A DNA stretch of 64,000 nt from Methylophilaceae bacterium (GCA_028342535.1 JAOLWQ010000003.1:1-64000); one strand, 5' to 3'. Numbered from the stretch's first letter, positions 10,220-19,315 are shown. Notes: generated by a model from the letters alone, not told the origin. Translations and numbers: made by a program.

Positions 10220-11092
10220 ATGATGAAAAATATATCCAAAGTAGCTACTGTAATAATTTTATTACTAATTGTTTTAACCTTAGCAACCTTTACTGTTGAC
10301 CAAAGAGAACACGCGCTTGTATTTAGATTGGGAGAGATAGTATCCGTTAAAGAGAAGCCAGGGATTTATCTGAAAGCGCCTTTAATTGATAATGTTAGAT
10401 TCTTTGAAAAAAGAATAATGACCTATGATCCGCCGCAACCAGATCGTTTCATTACAAGTGAAAAGAAGAATGTTTTAGTAGATTCTTATATTAAATGGAG
10501 AATTATCGACCCATCTCAATATTATGTTTCGGTTAATGGTGATGAAAGGCAGGCTGAAAGAAGATTGTCACAAACGGTAAATGATGGCTTGAGGGCTGAG
10601 TTCGGTAAGCGGACTATCTTAGAGGTAGTTTCAGGAGAGCGGTCTGAAATTATGGATATTTTAAAAGAAAGAGCTGATAGAGATTCAAGACAAATAGGAA
10701 TTGAAATTATTGATGTTCGATTAAGAAGGGTTGATTTACCTCAAGAAGTTAGTGAGTCTGTATATCAGAGAATGAATGCAGAAAGAAAAGCTGTAGCAAA
10801 TGAATTAAGGTCGCAAGGTTTCGCAGATTCTGAGAAAATTCGTGCTGAAGCAGAAAGAGAGCGAGACATAATTATTACTGAAGCATATCGTGATGCTCAA
10901 AAAATTAAAGGTGAGGGAGATGCAAAAGCATCTAGAATTTATGCAAATACCTTCTCTAAAAATAAAGAATTCTATGATTTTTATAGAAGTCTTGAAGCAT
11001 ATAGGAAAAGTTTTAGTGGTAAGGAAGATATCATGGTGCTTGATCCTAATTCTGATTTCTTTAAATATCTTCGTGGGCCAAGTAAAAAATAA
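10220..11092 (+). CDS. hflC: HflC, subunit of the HflKC membrane complex
   Basis: Partner of HflK and regulator of FtsH. It is a 290-aa protein with one N-terminal transmembrane helix (about residues 8-24). The SPFH domain starts at FTVDQREHALVFRLGE, and a helical Glu/Arg/Ala-rich region (ERKAVANELRSQG, AEAERERDI) forms the cage wall. Its start codon directly follows the hflK stop; two adjacent ATGs make the first residue uncertain by one. Confidence 0.95.
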   Translation: MMKNISKVATVIILLLIVLTLATFTVDQREHALVFRLGEIVSVKEKPGIYLKAPLIDNVRFFEKRIMTYDPPQPDRFITSEKKNVLVDSYIKWRIIDPSQYYVSVNGDERQAERRLSQTVNDGLRAEFGKRTILEVVSGERSEIMDILKERADRDSRQIGIEIIDVRLRRVDLPQEVSESVYQRMNAERKAVANELRSQGFADSEKIRAEAERERDIIITEAYRDAQKIKGEGDAKASRIYANTFSKNKEFYDFYRSLEAYRKSFSGKEDIMVLDPNSDFFKYLRGPSKK

Positions 11093-11278
11093 TTGCAAGA
11101 CACTATATATATGGCGCTTGGCTTAGTTTTTATTTTTGAAGGAATTTTTCCCTTAGCCTTGCCTGAGGCATGGAGAGATGCTTTTAGTAAGATGGTTAAA
11201 TTTAAAACTGGTCAAATTAGATTTTATGGACTTTTATCTATTCTTATAGGCATAATTATAATATTTATTGGAAAGTAA
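11093..11278 (+). CDS. DUF2065 (YjeT-like) small membrane protein
   Basis: Protein of 61 aa with two hydrophobic helices (about residues 5-23 and 42-60). It fits the DUF2065/YjeT family, usually found between hflC and hisZ or purA. The start is TTG at 11093, directly after the hflC stop. I prefer it to the ATG at 11111 because MQDTIYMALGLVFIFEG aligns without gaps to the family pattern (E. coli YjeT begins MNSTIWLALALVLVLEG). The function is unknown. Position and co-translation suggest a link with the HflKC/FtsH complex, but that is inference. Confidence 0.85.
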   Translation: MQDTIYMALGLVFIFEGIFPLALPEAWRDAFSKMVKFKTGQIRFYGLLSILIGIIIIFIGK

Positions 11279-11282
11279 TCTT

Positions 11283-12233
11283 ATGTCTCAATGGCTCCTC
11301 CCAGAAAATGTAGAAGACTTACTGCCTAGACAAGCAAAACTACTCGAAAACTATAGAAGGAAATTGCTTGATCTGTATGCCAAGAATGGATATGAGTTGA
11401 TCATTCCTTCATTACTTGAGTACGCAGAATCCCTTAATGCCTTTGGCAAAGATCTTGATTTAGATACTTTTAAAGTTGTAGATCAATTATCCGGAAGGAT
11501 GATGGGTGTCAGTTCTGACTTAACAACACAAACTTCACGAATTGATTCTCAACTAATACAAGAGGGTGATTTAAATAAATTATGTTACGCAGGACCTGTC
11601 CTTAGAGCTAAAACAGCATTAACTCAATCAAGGGAGCTTTATCAGGTTGGAATAGAATATTTTGGTAATTCAGATATTGAAGCAGATATTGAAGTGCAAA
11701 TAATTTTAATTAACTCCCTGAAATTATTAAACATTAAAGATGTTACTTTAGATATTAATGACTTAGATATTTATAATCAATTAATATTGGAGTTAGAATT
11801 ATCGGAAGAAGATAAAATTTTTATTGCTGAAGCATTAATGATAAAAGATAAGAATGCGCTTAGAAAAATTCTCAAGCAATATAATAAAAATGTTGCTAGC
11901 GAGCAATTAGTCGAATTAGTAGATCTTTATGGCGATAAAGATGTTTTAGATCAAATAGTAAAATTAATTCCTGGAAATAAAGAAATTAAATCTTCAGTTG
12001 ATAAATTAAAATCACTATATGAGGTTTTAATAGATACAGGGATTAAGTTAAGTTTTGACTTTTCGGATATTCGAGGTTATCAGTATCACTCAGGACTTAT
12101 TTTCTCTGCTTATTCACCAAGTTATTCTACTGCTATTGCACAAGGTGGCCGTTATGACAATATTAAAAATAACCGAGCGGCAACAGGTTTTTCAATGGAT
12201 TTAAGATTTATTATCAACCAAATGAAAGTTTAA
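11283..12233 (+). CDS. hisZ: ATP phosphoribosyltransferase regulatory subunit HisZ
   Basis: Histidyl-tRNA synthetase paralogue that partners the short form of HisG in the first step of histidine synthesis. It begins with a class II synthetase-like core ([15 protein letters not shown]) and keeps a motif-2-like region. It ends with AQGGRYDN and [10 protein letters not shown], typical of HisZ. At 316 aa it is somewhat shorter than many family members, which run to roughly 380 aa, but both ends are present. I start at ATG 11283, just after the DUF2065 stop. hisG is not in the window. Confidence 0.9.
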   Translation: MSQWLLPENVEDLLPRQAKLLENYRRKLLDLYAKNGYELIIPSLLEYAESLNAFGKDLDLDTFKVVDQLSGRMMGVSSDLTTQTSRIDSQLIQEGDLNKLCYAGPVLRAKTALTQSRELYQVGIEYFGNSDIEADIEVQIILINSLKLLNIKDVTLDINDLDIYNQLILELELSEEDKIFIAEALMIKDKNALRKILKQYNKNVASEQLVELVDLYGDKDVLDQIVKLIPGNKEIKSSVDKLKSLYEVLIDTGIKLSFDFSDIRGYQYHSGLIFSAYSPSYSTAIAQGGRYDNIKNNRAATGFSMDLRFIINQMKV

Positions 12234-12243
12234 AAATTTTAAT

Positions 12244-13563
12244 ATGACAAAAAATGTAGTAGTTATTGGAACCCAATGGGGTGATGAAGGAAAAGGTAAA
12301 ATCGTTGATTGGTTAACCAATCATGCTGATGCAGTTGTAAGATTCCAAGGAGGCCATAATGCCGGCCATACTTTAGTTATCGGGCAAGGCTCATCGCAAA
12401 AAGAATACAAATTGAACCTTGTTCCATCAGGAATTATTAGACCACAAATTCAATGTTTTATTGGTAATGGCGTTGTTCTTGATATTAGCCATCTTAAAAA
12501 TGAGGTTTCCAACCTTGAGCAAGATGGTATTGATGTTAAAAATCGATTGTTCGTGAGTTATGGCTGCCCATTGATTTTAAATTACCATATATTATTAGAT
12601 CAGGCTCGTGAAGCCATTAAGGATGAAGGAAAGAAGATTGGTACAACAGGAAAAGGTATTGGTCCAGCATATGAAGACAAGGTTGCAAGACGATCTTTGA
12701 AAGTCTATGACCTTCTTAATCCAGACAAGTTAAGCGATAAACTAAAAGATATATTAGACCTTCATAATTTTATTCTTAAAAATTATCTTAAAACAACCCC
12801 AGTAGATTTTTCTAAACAACTGGATGAAATTTACGCGCAAGCTGAATTCATTAAGCCTTTAGTATGTGACGTTTCAGATCAACTTTATAAATTAAACTCT
12901 GAAGGTAAAAAAATTCTCTTTGAAGGAGCTCAGGGTGCTTTGTTGGATGTTGATCATGGAACATATCCTTTTGTTACATCTTCAAACTGTGTTGCAGGAC
13001 AAGCTTCAGCTGGTTCGGGAGTAGGTCCCCAGATGTTAAATTATATTCTTGGGATCACAAAAGCATACACAACAAGAGTAGGCGGAGGACCTTTTCCTAG
13101 TGAGCTTGATATTGAGCAGACTTCATCTCCGGGCAGTCATATGTCAATTAAGGGTAAAGAATTCGGAACAGTGACTCAAAGAAAAAGAAGGTGTGGCTGG
13201 TTTGACGCTCCTGCCTTAAAAAGATCTGCAATGATTAATGGTTTGAGTGGATTATGTATCACTAAATTAGATGTTTTAGATGGTATTGACCCTCTTAAAA
13301 TTTGTATAGGCTATACTTTAAAAGGGGTACATCATGACCTTCTTCCTTTAGGCTCTGAACAAGTTGCTGATTGTGAGCCAATACTTATTGATATGCCAGG
13401 ATGGCATGAGAGTACTTTTGGGGTTAAAGATTGGAATAAATTGCCTGATAATGCTCAGAGTTATTTATTAAAACTTCAAGAATTATGCGGTGTACCAATT
13501 CATATTGTATCCACAGGGCCTGAACGTGATGAAACAATATTACTTAAACATCCATTTGAATAG
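12244..13563 (+). CDS. purA: Adenylosuccinate synthetase
   Basis: Makes adenylosuccinate from IMP, GTP and aspartate in AMP synthesis. The N-terminal GDEGKGK loop is at residues 13-19, with [14 protein letters not shown] and the [18 protein letters not shown] region following. Length 439 aa is as expected. It follows hisZ after 10 bp, the usual betaproteobacterial order. Confidence 0.97.
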   Translation: MTKNVVVIGTQWGDEGKGKIVDWLTNHADAVVRFQGGHNAGHTLVIGQGSSQKEYKLNLVPSGIIRPQIQCFIGNGVVLDISHLKNEVSNLEQDGIDVKNRLFVSYGCPLILNYHILLDQAREAIKDEGKKIGTTGKGIGPAYEDKVARRSLKVYDLLNPDKLSDKLKDILDLHNFILKNYLKTTPVDFSKQLDEIYAQAEFIKPLVCDVSDQLYKLNSEGKKILFEGAQGALLDVDHGTYPFVTSSNCVAGQASAGSGVGPQMLNYILGITKAYTTRVGGGPFPSELDIEQTSSPGSHMSIKGKEFGTVTQRKRRCGWFDAPALKRSAMINGLSGLCITKLDVLDGIDPLKICIGYTLKGVHHDLLPLGSEQVADCEPILIDMPGWHESTFGVKDWNKLPDNAQSYLLKLQELCGVPIHIVSTGPERDETILLKHPFE

Positions 13564-13598
13564 ATATAACGCTTATAAAGCTAGGGGATTTTTGTGTA

Positions 13599-14930
13599 AT
13601 GAAAAACCCTAACAAGAAAAATGTTTCTGCGATTATTTCTGCTTCCTGGATTTTTACATCTGGACCAGAAGATCAATTACTTTCTGATTATGCAGTAGTA
13701 ATTGAGAATGATAAAATTATTGATCTAGTCTCTCAAAAAAAAGTATTTGATGAGTATGAAGCTAATAATAACTATCAATTAAATAACCACATTCTTATAC
13801 CTGGTTTAATTAATGCTCACACTCATTCAGCAATGAGTCTTTTTAAGGGTTTTGCTGACGACCTCCCTTTGCAGGATTGGTTAAATAATCATATATGGCC
13901 AGCAGAAAAAGAATTTGTTAACTCTTCCTTTGTTAAAGACGGTTCAATTTTAGCTCTATCTGAAATGATAAAATCAGGAGTTACGACTTTTAATGATATG
14001 TATTTTTTTCCAGATGCAACTGCTGAAGCAGCTAAAGAGTTAGAAGTAAGAGGCAATATTGGATTGGTTGTTTTAGATTTTCCTACAAACTACGCTACAG
14101 ACCCTGAAGATTACTTGGTAAAAGGATTTGAATTTAGGGATAAATGGAGAAATGAGGAGCTTATAACAACTTCTATTGCCCCTCATGCCCCATATTCTGT
14201 TTCAGATGAAGCTTTTAGTCTTATTAATACATATTCAGAAGAATTGGGCATAAATATTCACACACATTTACATGAAACTCAATGGGAAATTGAAGACAGT
14301 ATTGATAAATATGGAATAACTCCTATACAAAGGTTAAATAACTTAGGAATTATTGGCCCATCACTGGTAGCTGCACACTGTGTACATTTAAACGATCAAG
14401 ATATGGCTATATTGGCTAAAAATAAAGTTAACATCGTTCATAATCCGTCTTCTAATATGAAGTTAGGAAGTGGAATTGCAGATGTGGCTAAAATGCTAAA
14501 ACAAAACTTAAATGTGAGTTTAGGTACTGATAGTTCTGCAAGTAACAACCGGTTAGATATAATGGAAGAAATGCGTTTAGCCGCACTAATTTCAAAGGGA
14601 AGTTCAATGCTGCCAGAATCAATCCCAGCTAAGGAAGCAATAAAAATGGCAACAATTAATGGAGCAAAAGCATTGGGATTGGATTCTGAAATAGGATCAA
14701 TTGAAAAAAATAAGAAAGCAGATTTGGTAGCAATAGATTTAAGTACGATTGAAAATCAACCCTTATACGACCCTTTAACAACTTTTGTTTATAGTTCCAG
14801 CAGGTCAGATGTTAGCTATGTTTGGATTAATGGAAAAATAAAGCTTATGGATAAAAAATTAATTAATATGGATGAAGAGAGAATAATACAATTGGCAAAA
14901 AAATGGCAAAGAAAATTAAAGAAAATATAG
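13599..14930 (+). CDS. mtaD: TRZ/ATZ-type amidohydrolase, probable MTA/SAH deaminase
   Basis: Cytosolic metal-dependent deaminase of the amidohydrolase superfamily. The metal ligands are visible: His74 and His76 (NAHTHSAM), later HLHET, AAHCVHL and the Asp in GTDSSASNN. The closest named function is 5-methylthioadenosine/S-adenosylhomocysteine deaminase, as for the TRZ/ATZ proteins commonly found upstream of ubiG. Because UbiG releases S-adenosylhomocysteine, the pairing makes biochemical sense, but the substrate is not proven by sequence. Length 443 aa. The 3' end overlaps ubiG by 28 bp. Confidence 0.8.
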   Translation: MKNPNKKNVSAIISASWIFTSGPEDQLLSDYAVVIENDKIIDLVSQKKVFDEYEANNNYQLNNHILIPGLINAHTHSAMSLFKGFADDLPLQDWLNNHIWPAEKEFVNSSFVKDGSILALSEMIKSGVTTFNDMYFFPDATAEAAKELEVRGNIGLVVLDFPTNYATDPEDYLVKGFEFRDKWRNEELITTSIAPHAPYSVSDEAFSLINTYSEELGINIHTHLHETQWEIEDSIDKYGITPIQRLNNLGIIGPSLVAAHCVHLNDQDMAILAKNKVNIVHNPSSNMKLGSGIADVAKMLKQNLNVSLGTDSSASNNRLDIMEEMRLAALISKGSSMLPESIPAKEAIKMATINGAKALGLDSEIGSIEKNKKADLVAIDLSTIENQPLYDPLTTFVYSSSRSDVSYVWINGKIKLMDKKLINMDEERIIQLAKKWQRKLKKI

Positions 14931-15610
14931 ATTATAGCGAAGTAGAGAAATTCAATTCGCTAGCCCATAAGTGGTGGGACGAAACCAGTGAATTTAAACC
15001 TTTACATCAAATTAACCCATTGAGATTAAATTTTATTGCAAGTAAAGTTAATCTTTCTTCAGCAAAAGTTCTTGATGTTGGTTGTGGCGGTGGGATTTTA
15101 TCCGAGTCACTTGCAAAAGAGGGCGCTAGGGTTACAGGTATAGATCAGGGTGAAAATGTCATCAAAATCGCCAAGCTACATATGAAAGAATCTAATTTAA
15201 ATATTGACTATAAACAATTGAATATAGAAGATTATTATAAAAATAATAATGAAAAATTTGATGTCATTACATGTCTAGAGATGCTCGAACACGTTCCAGA
15301 TCCTTCATCCATTATAGACAAATGTGCTGCTCTAATAAAACCTGGAGGTACTATATTTTTCTCAACAATTAATAGAAATCCAAAATCATTTTTATTTGCA
15401 ATTATTGGGGCTGAATACATATTAAATTTATTGCCTAAAGGAACACATGCATACAGTAAATTTATTACTCCTGCTGAACTACGAGATTGGTGTTTGGCGA
15501 AGCATTTAGATTTCAAAAGTATTACTGGAATGACATATAACCCTTTTTTGCAGACATATAAACTGGGCGATGATACCTCTGTGAATTATATTGTTGAAGT
15601 AAAGGGATAA
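14903..15610 (+). CDS. ubiG: Ubiquinone biosynthesis O-methyltransferase UbiG
   Basis: SAM-dependent enzyme performing the two O-methylations of ubiquinone synthesis. The SAM-binding motif I, VLDVGCGGG, is at residues 56-64. The N-terminal FNSLAHKWWDETSEFKPLHQINPLR region is distinctive of UbiG, though only part is needed for recognition. Length 235 aa. It overlaps the upstream amidohydrolase and is followed after 1 bp by a HAD phosphatase, the standard ubiG-mupP/gph arrangement. Confidence 0.95.
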   Translation: MAKKIKENIDYSEVEKFNSLAHKWWDETSEFKPLHQINPLRLNFIASKVNLSSAKVLDVGCGGGILSESLAKEGARVTGIDQGENVIKIAKLHMKESNLNIDYKQLNIEDYYKNNNEKFDVITCLEMLEHVPDPSSIIDKCAALIKPGGTIFFSTINRNPKSFLFAIIGAEYILNLLPKGTHAYSKFITPAELRDWCLAKHLDFKSITGMTYNPFLQTYKLGDDTSVNYIVEVKG

Positions 15611-15611
15611 A

Positions 15612-16283
15612 TTGATTCGAACAGTTCTTTTTGATTTAGATGGTACTTTTGTTGATACTGCTTTCGACTTAATTGAAACAGCTAATATTGTTTATACAAA
15701 TAATCGTAAATCTCCTATAACTTATGAAGTTGGTCGTGAAATTGCTTCTGATGGTATCAACGCTTTTCTTAAACTTAGATTTAATCAGGAGAGGGATGAT
15801 TTTAATTTATTATCTGAGGAATTTTTAACTACTTACAAGAAACAATTTTTAAATAATCCATTATTATTTGATGGTATTGAAAATCTTTTATTAGACCTCG
15901 AAAGTAAAGGGGTGCGTTGGGGAATTGTTACGAATAAAGCCAGATTCTTTTCTGAAAAAATTTTAAAATATCACCAATTAACTGATAGATGTTCTGTTCT
16001 AATGTGTGGGGATGATGAAGGATTTAAATCAAAACCATCTCCTGAATTACTACTTGAAGCTTGTAAACTTCTTGATGAGACTGTATCAGATATAATTTAT
16101 GTTGGTGATGGCCATCGTGATATTTTGTCTGCAAAATCAGCAAATATTAAATCTGTTTTGGCATGTTATGGATATCTAAAAAAGTCTGACTTAATAGAAG
16201 ATTGGCTTTCTGATTTTATTATTCATAGTCCATTAGAAGTTATTGATTTAGATGGCCTTACGTTCAACAATAGCTTGAGCTAG
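15612..16283 (+). CDS. HAD phosphatase, MupP or phosphoglycolate phosphatase
   Basis: Haloacid-dehalogenase family phosphatase, 223 aa. Motif I FDLDGTFVDT is at residues 7-16, a helical cap follows, and then TNKA (motif II), KPSPE (motif III Lys) and VGDGHRD (motif IV). The position right after ubiG matches Pseudomonas mupP (N-acetylmuramate-6-P phosphatase of the cell-wall recycling route), but Gph annotations share this context. The recycling kinase AmgK is not in this window, so I leave the symbol empty. The start is TTG at 15612, set by the 1-bp gap to ubiG and by motif I position. The last 36 bp run antisense through the 3' end of recR. Confidence 0.85.
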   Translation: MIRTVLFDLDGTFVDTAFDLIETANIVYTNNRKSPITYEVGREIASDGINAFLKLRFNQERDDFNLLSEEFLTTYKKQFLNNPLLFDGIENLLLDLESKGVRWGIVTNKARFFSEKILKYHQLTDRCSVLMCGDDEGFKSKPSPELLLEACKLLDETVSDIIYVGDGHRDILSAKSANIKSVLACYGYLKKSDLIEDWLSDFIIHSPLEVIDLDGLTFNNSLS

Positions 16284-16844
16284 TGTCCCGCTATCAACAT
16301 ATTCTATCTCTCCTCCCATTGGTAATCCACGTGCTATTCGTGTAGTTTTAATATCTATATCTTTAAATAATTCTTTTATATATTGTGCCGTAGCATTTCC
16401 TTCAACAGTAAAATTTGTTGCTAGTATAATTTCTTTAATATTTGAATTTTTTATTCGTTTGATGAGCTTGCTTAAGTGTATTTCATTTGGACCAACCCCA
16501 TCAAGAGGTGAGAGTCTTCCCATCAAGATAAAGTATAGTCCATTATAAGAATGAGTTTCTTCTAGCATTAAGAGGTCAGTTGGCATTTCTACTATACAAA
16601 TACTATTTGTATCACGTTTGCTCGATAAGCAAATAGAACATTGTGGTTCTTCTGAAAAGTTATTACACAAGTCACAATGCATAAGTTGTTCAAGTGCGTT
16701 TGAAATTGATTTTGAAATATTTTGTGCCCCATTTCTATTTCTTTGTAATAGAAAATAAGCCATTCTTAGGGCAGATTTTGGACCAACTCCAGGTAGAATT
16801 TTTAGGGCATCAACAAGACTTTCAAGCACTTCAATTTTTTTCAT
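16248..16844 (-). CDS. recR: Recombination protein RecR
   Basis: Acts with RecF/RecO to load RecA at gaps in DNA. A helix-hairpin-helix lies near residues 13-30. The C4 zinc finger is Cys57, Cys60, Cys69 and Cys72, and the Toprim domain starts near CIVEMPTD (residue 82). Length 198 aa. It is the last gene of the dnaX-ybaB-recR operon. The ATG follows the ybaB stop by one base, implying translational coupling, and its 3' end overlaps the convergent HAD phosphatase by 36 bp. Confidence 0.96.
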   Translation of the reverse strand: MKKIEVLESLVDALKILPGVGPKSALRMAYFLLQRNRNGAQNISKSISNALEQLMHCDLCNNFSEEPQCSICLSSKRDTNSICIVEMPTDLLMLEETHSYNGLYFILMGRLSPLDGVGPNEIHLSKLIKRIKNSNIKEIILATNFTVEGNATAQYIKELFKDIDIKTTRIARGLPMGGEIEYVDSGTLAQAIVERKAI

Positions 16845-16845
16845 G

Positions 16846-17154
16846 TTAGAAAGGTAGATTCATTCCTGGAGGTACAAGCCCATTCATTTTTTCACTACTA
16901 GTACTTTCAATTTTTTGAAATGCATCTTTTAGAGCAACGATAATAAGATCTTCGAGCATTTCCTTGTCATTTAACAAGCTTTGATCGATATGTACTTTTT
17001 TTATATCGTTTTTACAAGACATTAATATTTTTACAAGACCATTGCCTGAAGAGCCTTCAATATTAATGTCGGCTAATTCATCTTGAGCTTTTTTTAAATT
17101 AGCTTGCATCATTTGTGCCTGTTTCATTAAATTACCCATACCACCTTTACTCAT
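16846..17154 (-). CDS. ybaB: YbaB/EbfC nucleoid-associated protein
   Basis: Small DNA-binding protein of 102 aa. The N-terminal helix is rich in Met, Gln and Lys (NLMKQAQMMQANLKKAQDEL), and the protein ends in the family tail GLVPPGMNLPF. It sits between dnaX and recR in a conserved three-gene operon, separated from dnaX by one base and from recR by one base. The family binds DNA as a dimer; its exact role in the operon is unsettled. Confidence 0.94.
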   Translation of the reverse strand: MSKGGMGNLMKQAQMMQANLKKAQDELADINIEGSSGNGLVKILMSCKNDIKKVHIDQSLLNDKEMLEDLIIVALKDAFQKIESTSSEKMNGLVPPGMNLPF

Positions 17155-17155
17155 A

Positions 17156-18742
17156 TCAATTTTCCTTTTTTTTAGTTGGCTCTATACTTGAAGTTACAAC
17201 TTCAGCATCAAAATCATTAATTAATTGCTTTACAAATTCGTCATCCATAATAGCAGATTCAGTTTTTTTCATTAATTCATCACTTTTTATTTTTTTTTGA
17301 GATGATGGCGTTTTGAGATTATTACCTAATGATATATTTACTTTAATTTTTTTATTAAAGGTATCTATAAGTACTTCTTCTAACTTCTCAACATAGTTAT
17401 TTTGATTAAGGTGGCTGAATTTTTCATTTAGAAATAAATTAAAAGTATTGTCTTGGTAATTTATCAGCTCACTCTCTTGTGCAAGCGATTTAGCAATACC
17501 AACTTGCAAGCTACTAACTAATTTTCCCCAATCTCCATCAAATAAACCATCTCTATTTTTTTCTTCACTACTTTTACCATCGTTAAAATTTAATACTTTT
17601 TTACTTACACTTACTTCAGCTTCAATTTTTTTTTTAGAGTTAAATCCACTAACAGAATTAGTAGTTGGATAAAATGCTAACATTCTTAACAGTGTCATAT
17701 TGAACCCAGTATATTGGTCAGGCGCTAGGTGAAGATCTTTTCTTCCATTAATAGCTATTTGGTAGGATAGTTGCAGACTTTCTGCAGTAAATAAAGTCGA
17801 TAATTTCTTTATTTCCTCATTTAAACTTGAATCCTTAAGGCTATCTGGAATAATTTGGTGTATTGAAATCTTATGGACTAATCTAGCAAGCTCTCCTAGA
17901 GCTAAATCAAAAGAAATACTTTTTTGATTCATTTCTTTTGAGAGCTCCATTACTTTACTTCCATTATTTTCTGCTAATGCATTTAATATTGATACAAGAA
18001 AAATATCATCAATTGTTCCAAGCATTGAAATTATTTTTTTGGATGAAATGTCAGTTCCTGAGTAAGCAATTGCTTGATCAAGTATTGAAAGTCCATCCCT
18101 CATGCTGCCATGAGCCGCTTTAGCGATTATTTCTAATGCTTCATCTTCTGCATTTATTTTTTCTTCTTTGAGTATGTCTTTAAGATGCCCAGATATATTT
18201 TCTGTAGTCATCTGTTTTAAATTAAACTGAATGCATCTCGAAATAACTGTTACTGGAACTTTTTTTGGATCAGTTGTTGCTAATATAAATTTAACATGAC
18301 TCGGTGGCTCTTCTAATGTCTTAAGCATTGCATTAAATGCGCTTTTAGAAAGCATGTGTACTTCATCAATAATATAGACTTTAAATCGCCCAGAAGTCGG
18401 TGCATATTGCGAATTCTCTAAAAGATCTCTCATATTATCAACTTGAGTATTTGATGCAGCATCAACTTCGATAAGATCTATAAATCTTCCTTTATCTATA
18501 TCGTTGCAAATAGAACATTTTTGACACGGTTTTGAAGAAATACTTAGTTCACAGTTAAGAGATTTAGCTAGAATTCTAGCTATTGTGGTTTTACCAACCC
18601 CTCGAGTTCCTGTGAATAGATAAGCATGGTGAAGGCGGTCGTTATCCAAAGCATTACTAAGAGCTTGGACTGTATTATCTTGTCCAACTAATCCTTCAAA
18701 AGACTTAGGGCGCCACTTTCGGGCTAATACTTCGTATGACAT
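17156..18742 (-). CDS. dnaX: DNA polymerase III subunit tau/gamma
   Basis: Clamp-loader ATPase of the replicative polymerase. Walker A GTRGVGKT is at residues 45-52, zinc Cys64, Cys73, Cys76 and Cys79, Walker B IIDEVH at 124-129, and sensor LATTD at 154-158. The 528-aa product is shorter than E. coli tau (643), mostly in the C-terminal part. Just after domain III, residues Lys370-Lys372 are encoded by a run of ten A (17626-17635). Slipping by one base in either direction there meets a stop within one to five codons, giving a gamma-sized 373- or 376-aa protein. A second A9 run is at 17290-17298. It follows the SRP RNA, as in many proteobacteria. Confidence 0.96.
   Translation of the reverse strand: MSYEVLARKWRPKSFEGLVGQDNTVQALSNALDNDRLHHAYLFTGTRGVGKTTIARILAKSLNCELSISSKPCQKCSICNDIDKGRFIDLIEVDAASNTQVDNMRDLLENSQYAPTSGRFKVYIIDEVHMLSKSAFNAMLKTLEEPPSHVKFILATTDPKKVPVTVISRCIQFNLKQMTTENISGHLKDILKEEKINAEDEALEIIAKAAHGSMRDGLSILDQAIAYSGTDISSKKIISMLGTIDDIFLVSILNALAENNGSKVMELSKEMNQKSISFDLALGELARLVHKISIHQIIPDSLKDSSLNEEIKKLSTLFTAESLQLSYQIAINGRKDLHLAPDQYTGFNMTLLRMLAFYPTTNSVSGFNSKKKIEAEVSVSKKVLNFNDGKSSEEKNRDGLFDGDWGKLVSSLQVGIAKSLAQESELINYQDNTFNLFLNEKFSHLNQNNYVEKLEEVLIDTFNKKIKVNISLGNNLKTPSSQKKIKSDELMKKTESAIMDDEFVKQLINDFDAEVVTSSIEPTKKKEN
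17626..17635 (-). other. A10 possible slippage site in dnaX
   Basis: Ten consecutive A on the coding strand, covering codons 370-372 and the first base of codon 373. Read from the sequence, a -1 shift yields Asn then TGA (373 aa), and a +1 shift yields four codons then TAA (376 aa). The site lies just past the AAA+ domain III. Thermus thermophilus dnaX is known to make gamma by transcriptional slippage on an A9 run, so the analogy is reasonable. Whether slippage happens here is untested. Confidence 0.5.
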
Positions 18743-18768
18743 AGGCTTCTTTTCTTAATTTGGTAAAT

Positions 18769-18863
18769 GGCGAGCCCGACCCCCGGCACTTGTATCAATA
18801 GTTGTGGCTGCTTGCTTCCGCATCTGACCAGGTTGGCTAAATAACAATGCGAGGAGACCCGCC
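18769..18863 (-). ncRNA. ffs: Small SRP RNA (4.5S RNA)
   Basis: RNA of about 95 nt that binds Ffh for co-translational membrane targeting. On the minus strand the conserved apical hairpin reads CAGATGCGGAAGCAAGCAGCC, here split as the GGAA-type tetraloop with the flanking symmetric and asymmetric loops (AGCAGCC). The 5' end GGCGGG pairs with the 3' end CTCGCC, which sets the limits. It lies 26 bp upstream of dnaX, the usual place. A TAAAAT at 18870-18875 (minus strand) sits six bases before the 5' end and is a plausible -10 box. Confidence 0.93.
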
Positions 18864-18901
18864 AATTTTATTTTACCTTATTATGCGATGAGTTTAATTA
18901 A

Positions 18902-19279
18902 TTAACCACATTTTTTTACAGGGAATTTTTCTAGGTATTTCCATTCTTCGTCTGAATAAATTCTTGAACGGATTATAAATCTTAAGCCTGTTGGTCTTTC
19001 TAGCGAAAATTGACCCCCTGTCCCTTTGATTGCATCAAGAGTTAGATGTGTGTGTTCCCAGTATTCAAATTGACTTGCACTCATATAGAAATGAACATTA
19101 TTTACAATACCTACCTCAACATCAGAATTTCCCAAATAGAATTCCCCTTTTGGGAAACACATCGGAGCACTCCCATCGCAACACCCACCAGATTGATGAA
19201 ACATGAGCTCACCATGAGTATTTTTTAATTCATCAATAAGATTATTGGCAGCTTCTGTTGCTGTTATTCGTGTAATCAT
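18902..19279 (-). CDS. DUF779 family protein
   Basis: Protein of 125 aa recognised as DUF779, a family usually found beside acetaldehyde-type aldehyde dehydrogenases. The conserved Cys/Gly cluster GGCCDGSAPMC is at residues 31-41, followed by FPKGEF and YWEHTHLTLD; another Cys is near the end (KKCG). The conserved Cys/His set hints at metal or cofactor binding, but no activity is established. It lies downstream of the aldehyde dehydrogenase on the same strand. A strong hairpin terminator separates them and ends only about ten bases before this ATG, and no clear Shine-Dalgarno is visible. Confidence 0.88.
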   Translation of the reverse strand: MITRITATEAANNLIDELKNTHGELMFHQSGGCCDGSAPMCFPKGEFYLGNSDVEVGIVNNVHFYMSASQFEYWEHTHLTLDAIKGTGGQFSLERPTGLRFIIRSRIYSDEEWKYLEKFPVKKCG

Positions 19280-19289
19280 AATTTAATAA

Positions 19290-19315
19290 AAAAGGCAGAA
19301 TAGATTTCTGCCTTT
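19290..19315 (-). terminator. Rho-independent terminator after the aldehyde dehydrogenase
   Basis: Perfect 11-bp inverted repeat (AAAAGGCAGAA, loop TAGA, TTCTGCCTTTT). On the minus strand it is followed by TTTATT, so it fits a terminator for the aldehyde dehydrogenase. It lies directly before DUF779, which would then depend on read-through or on a promoter I cannot identify. Confidence 0.85.

Noticed and set aside
10890-11126. 78-codon frame overlapping hflC and DUF2065
   Set aside because: Shifted shadow of hflC; the true downstream gene begins at 11093.
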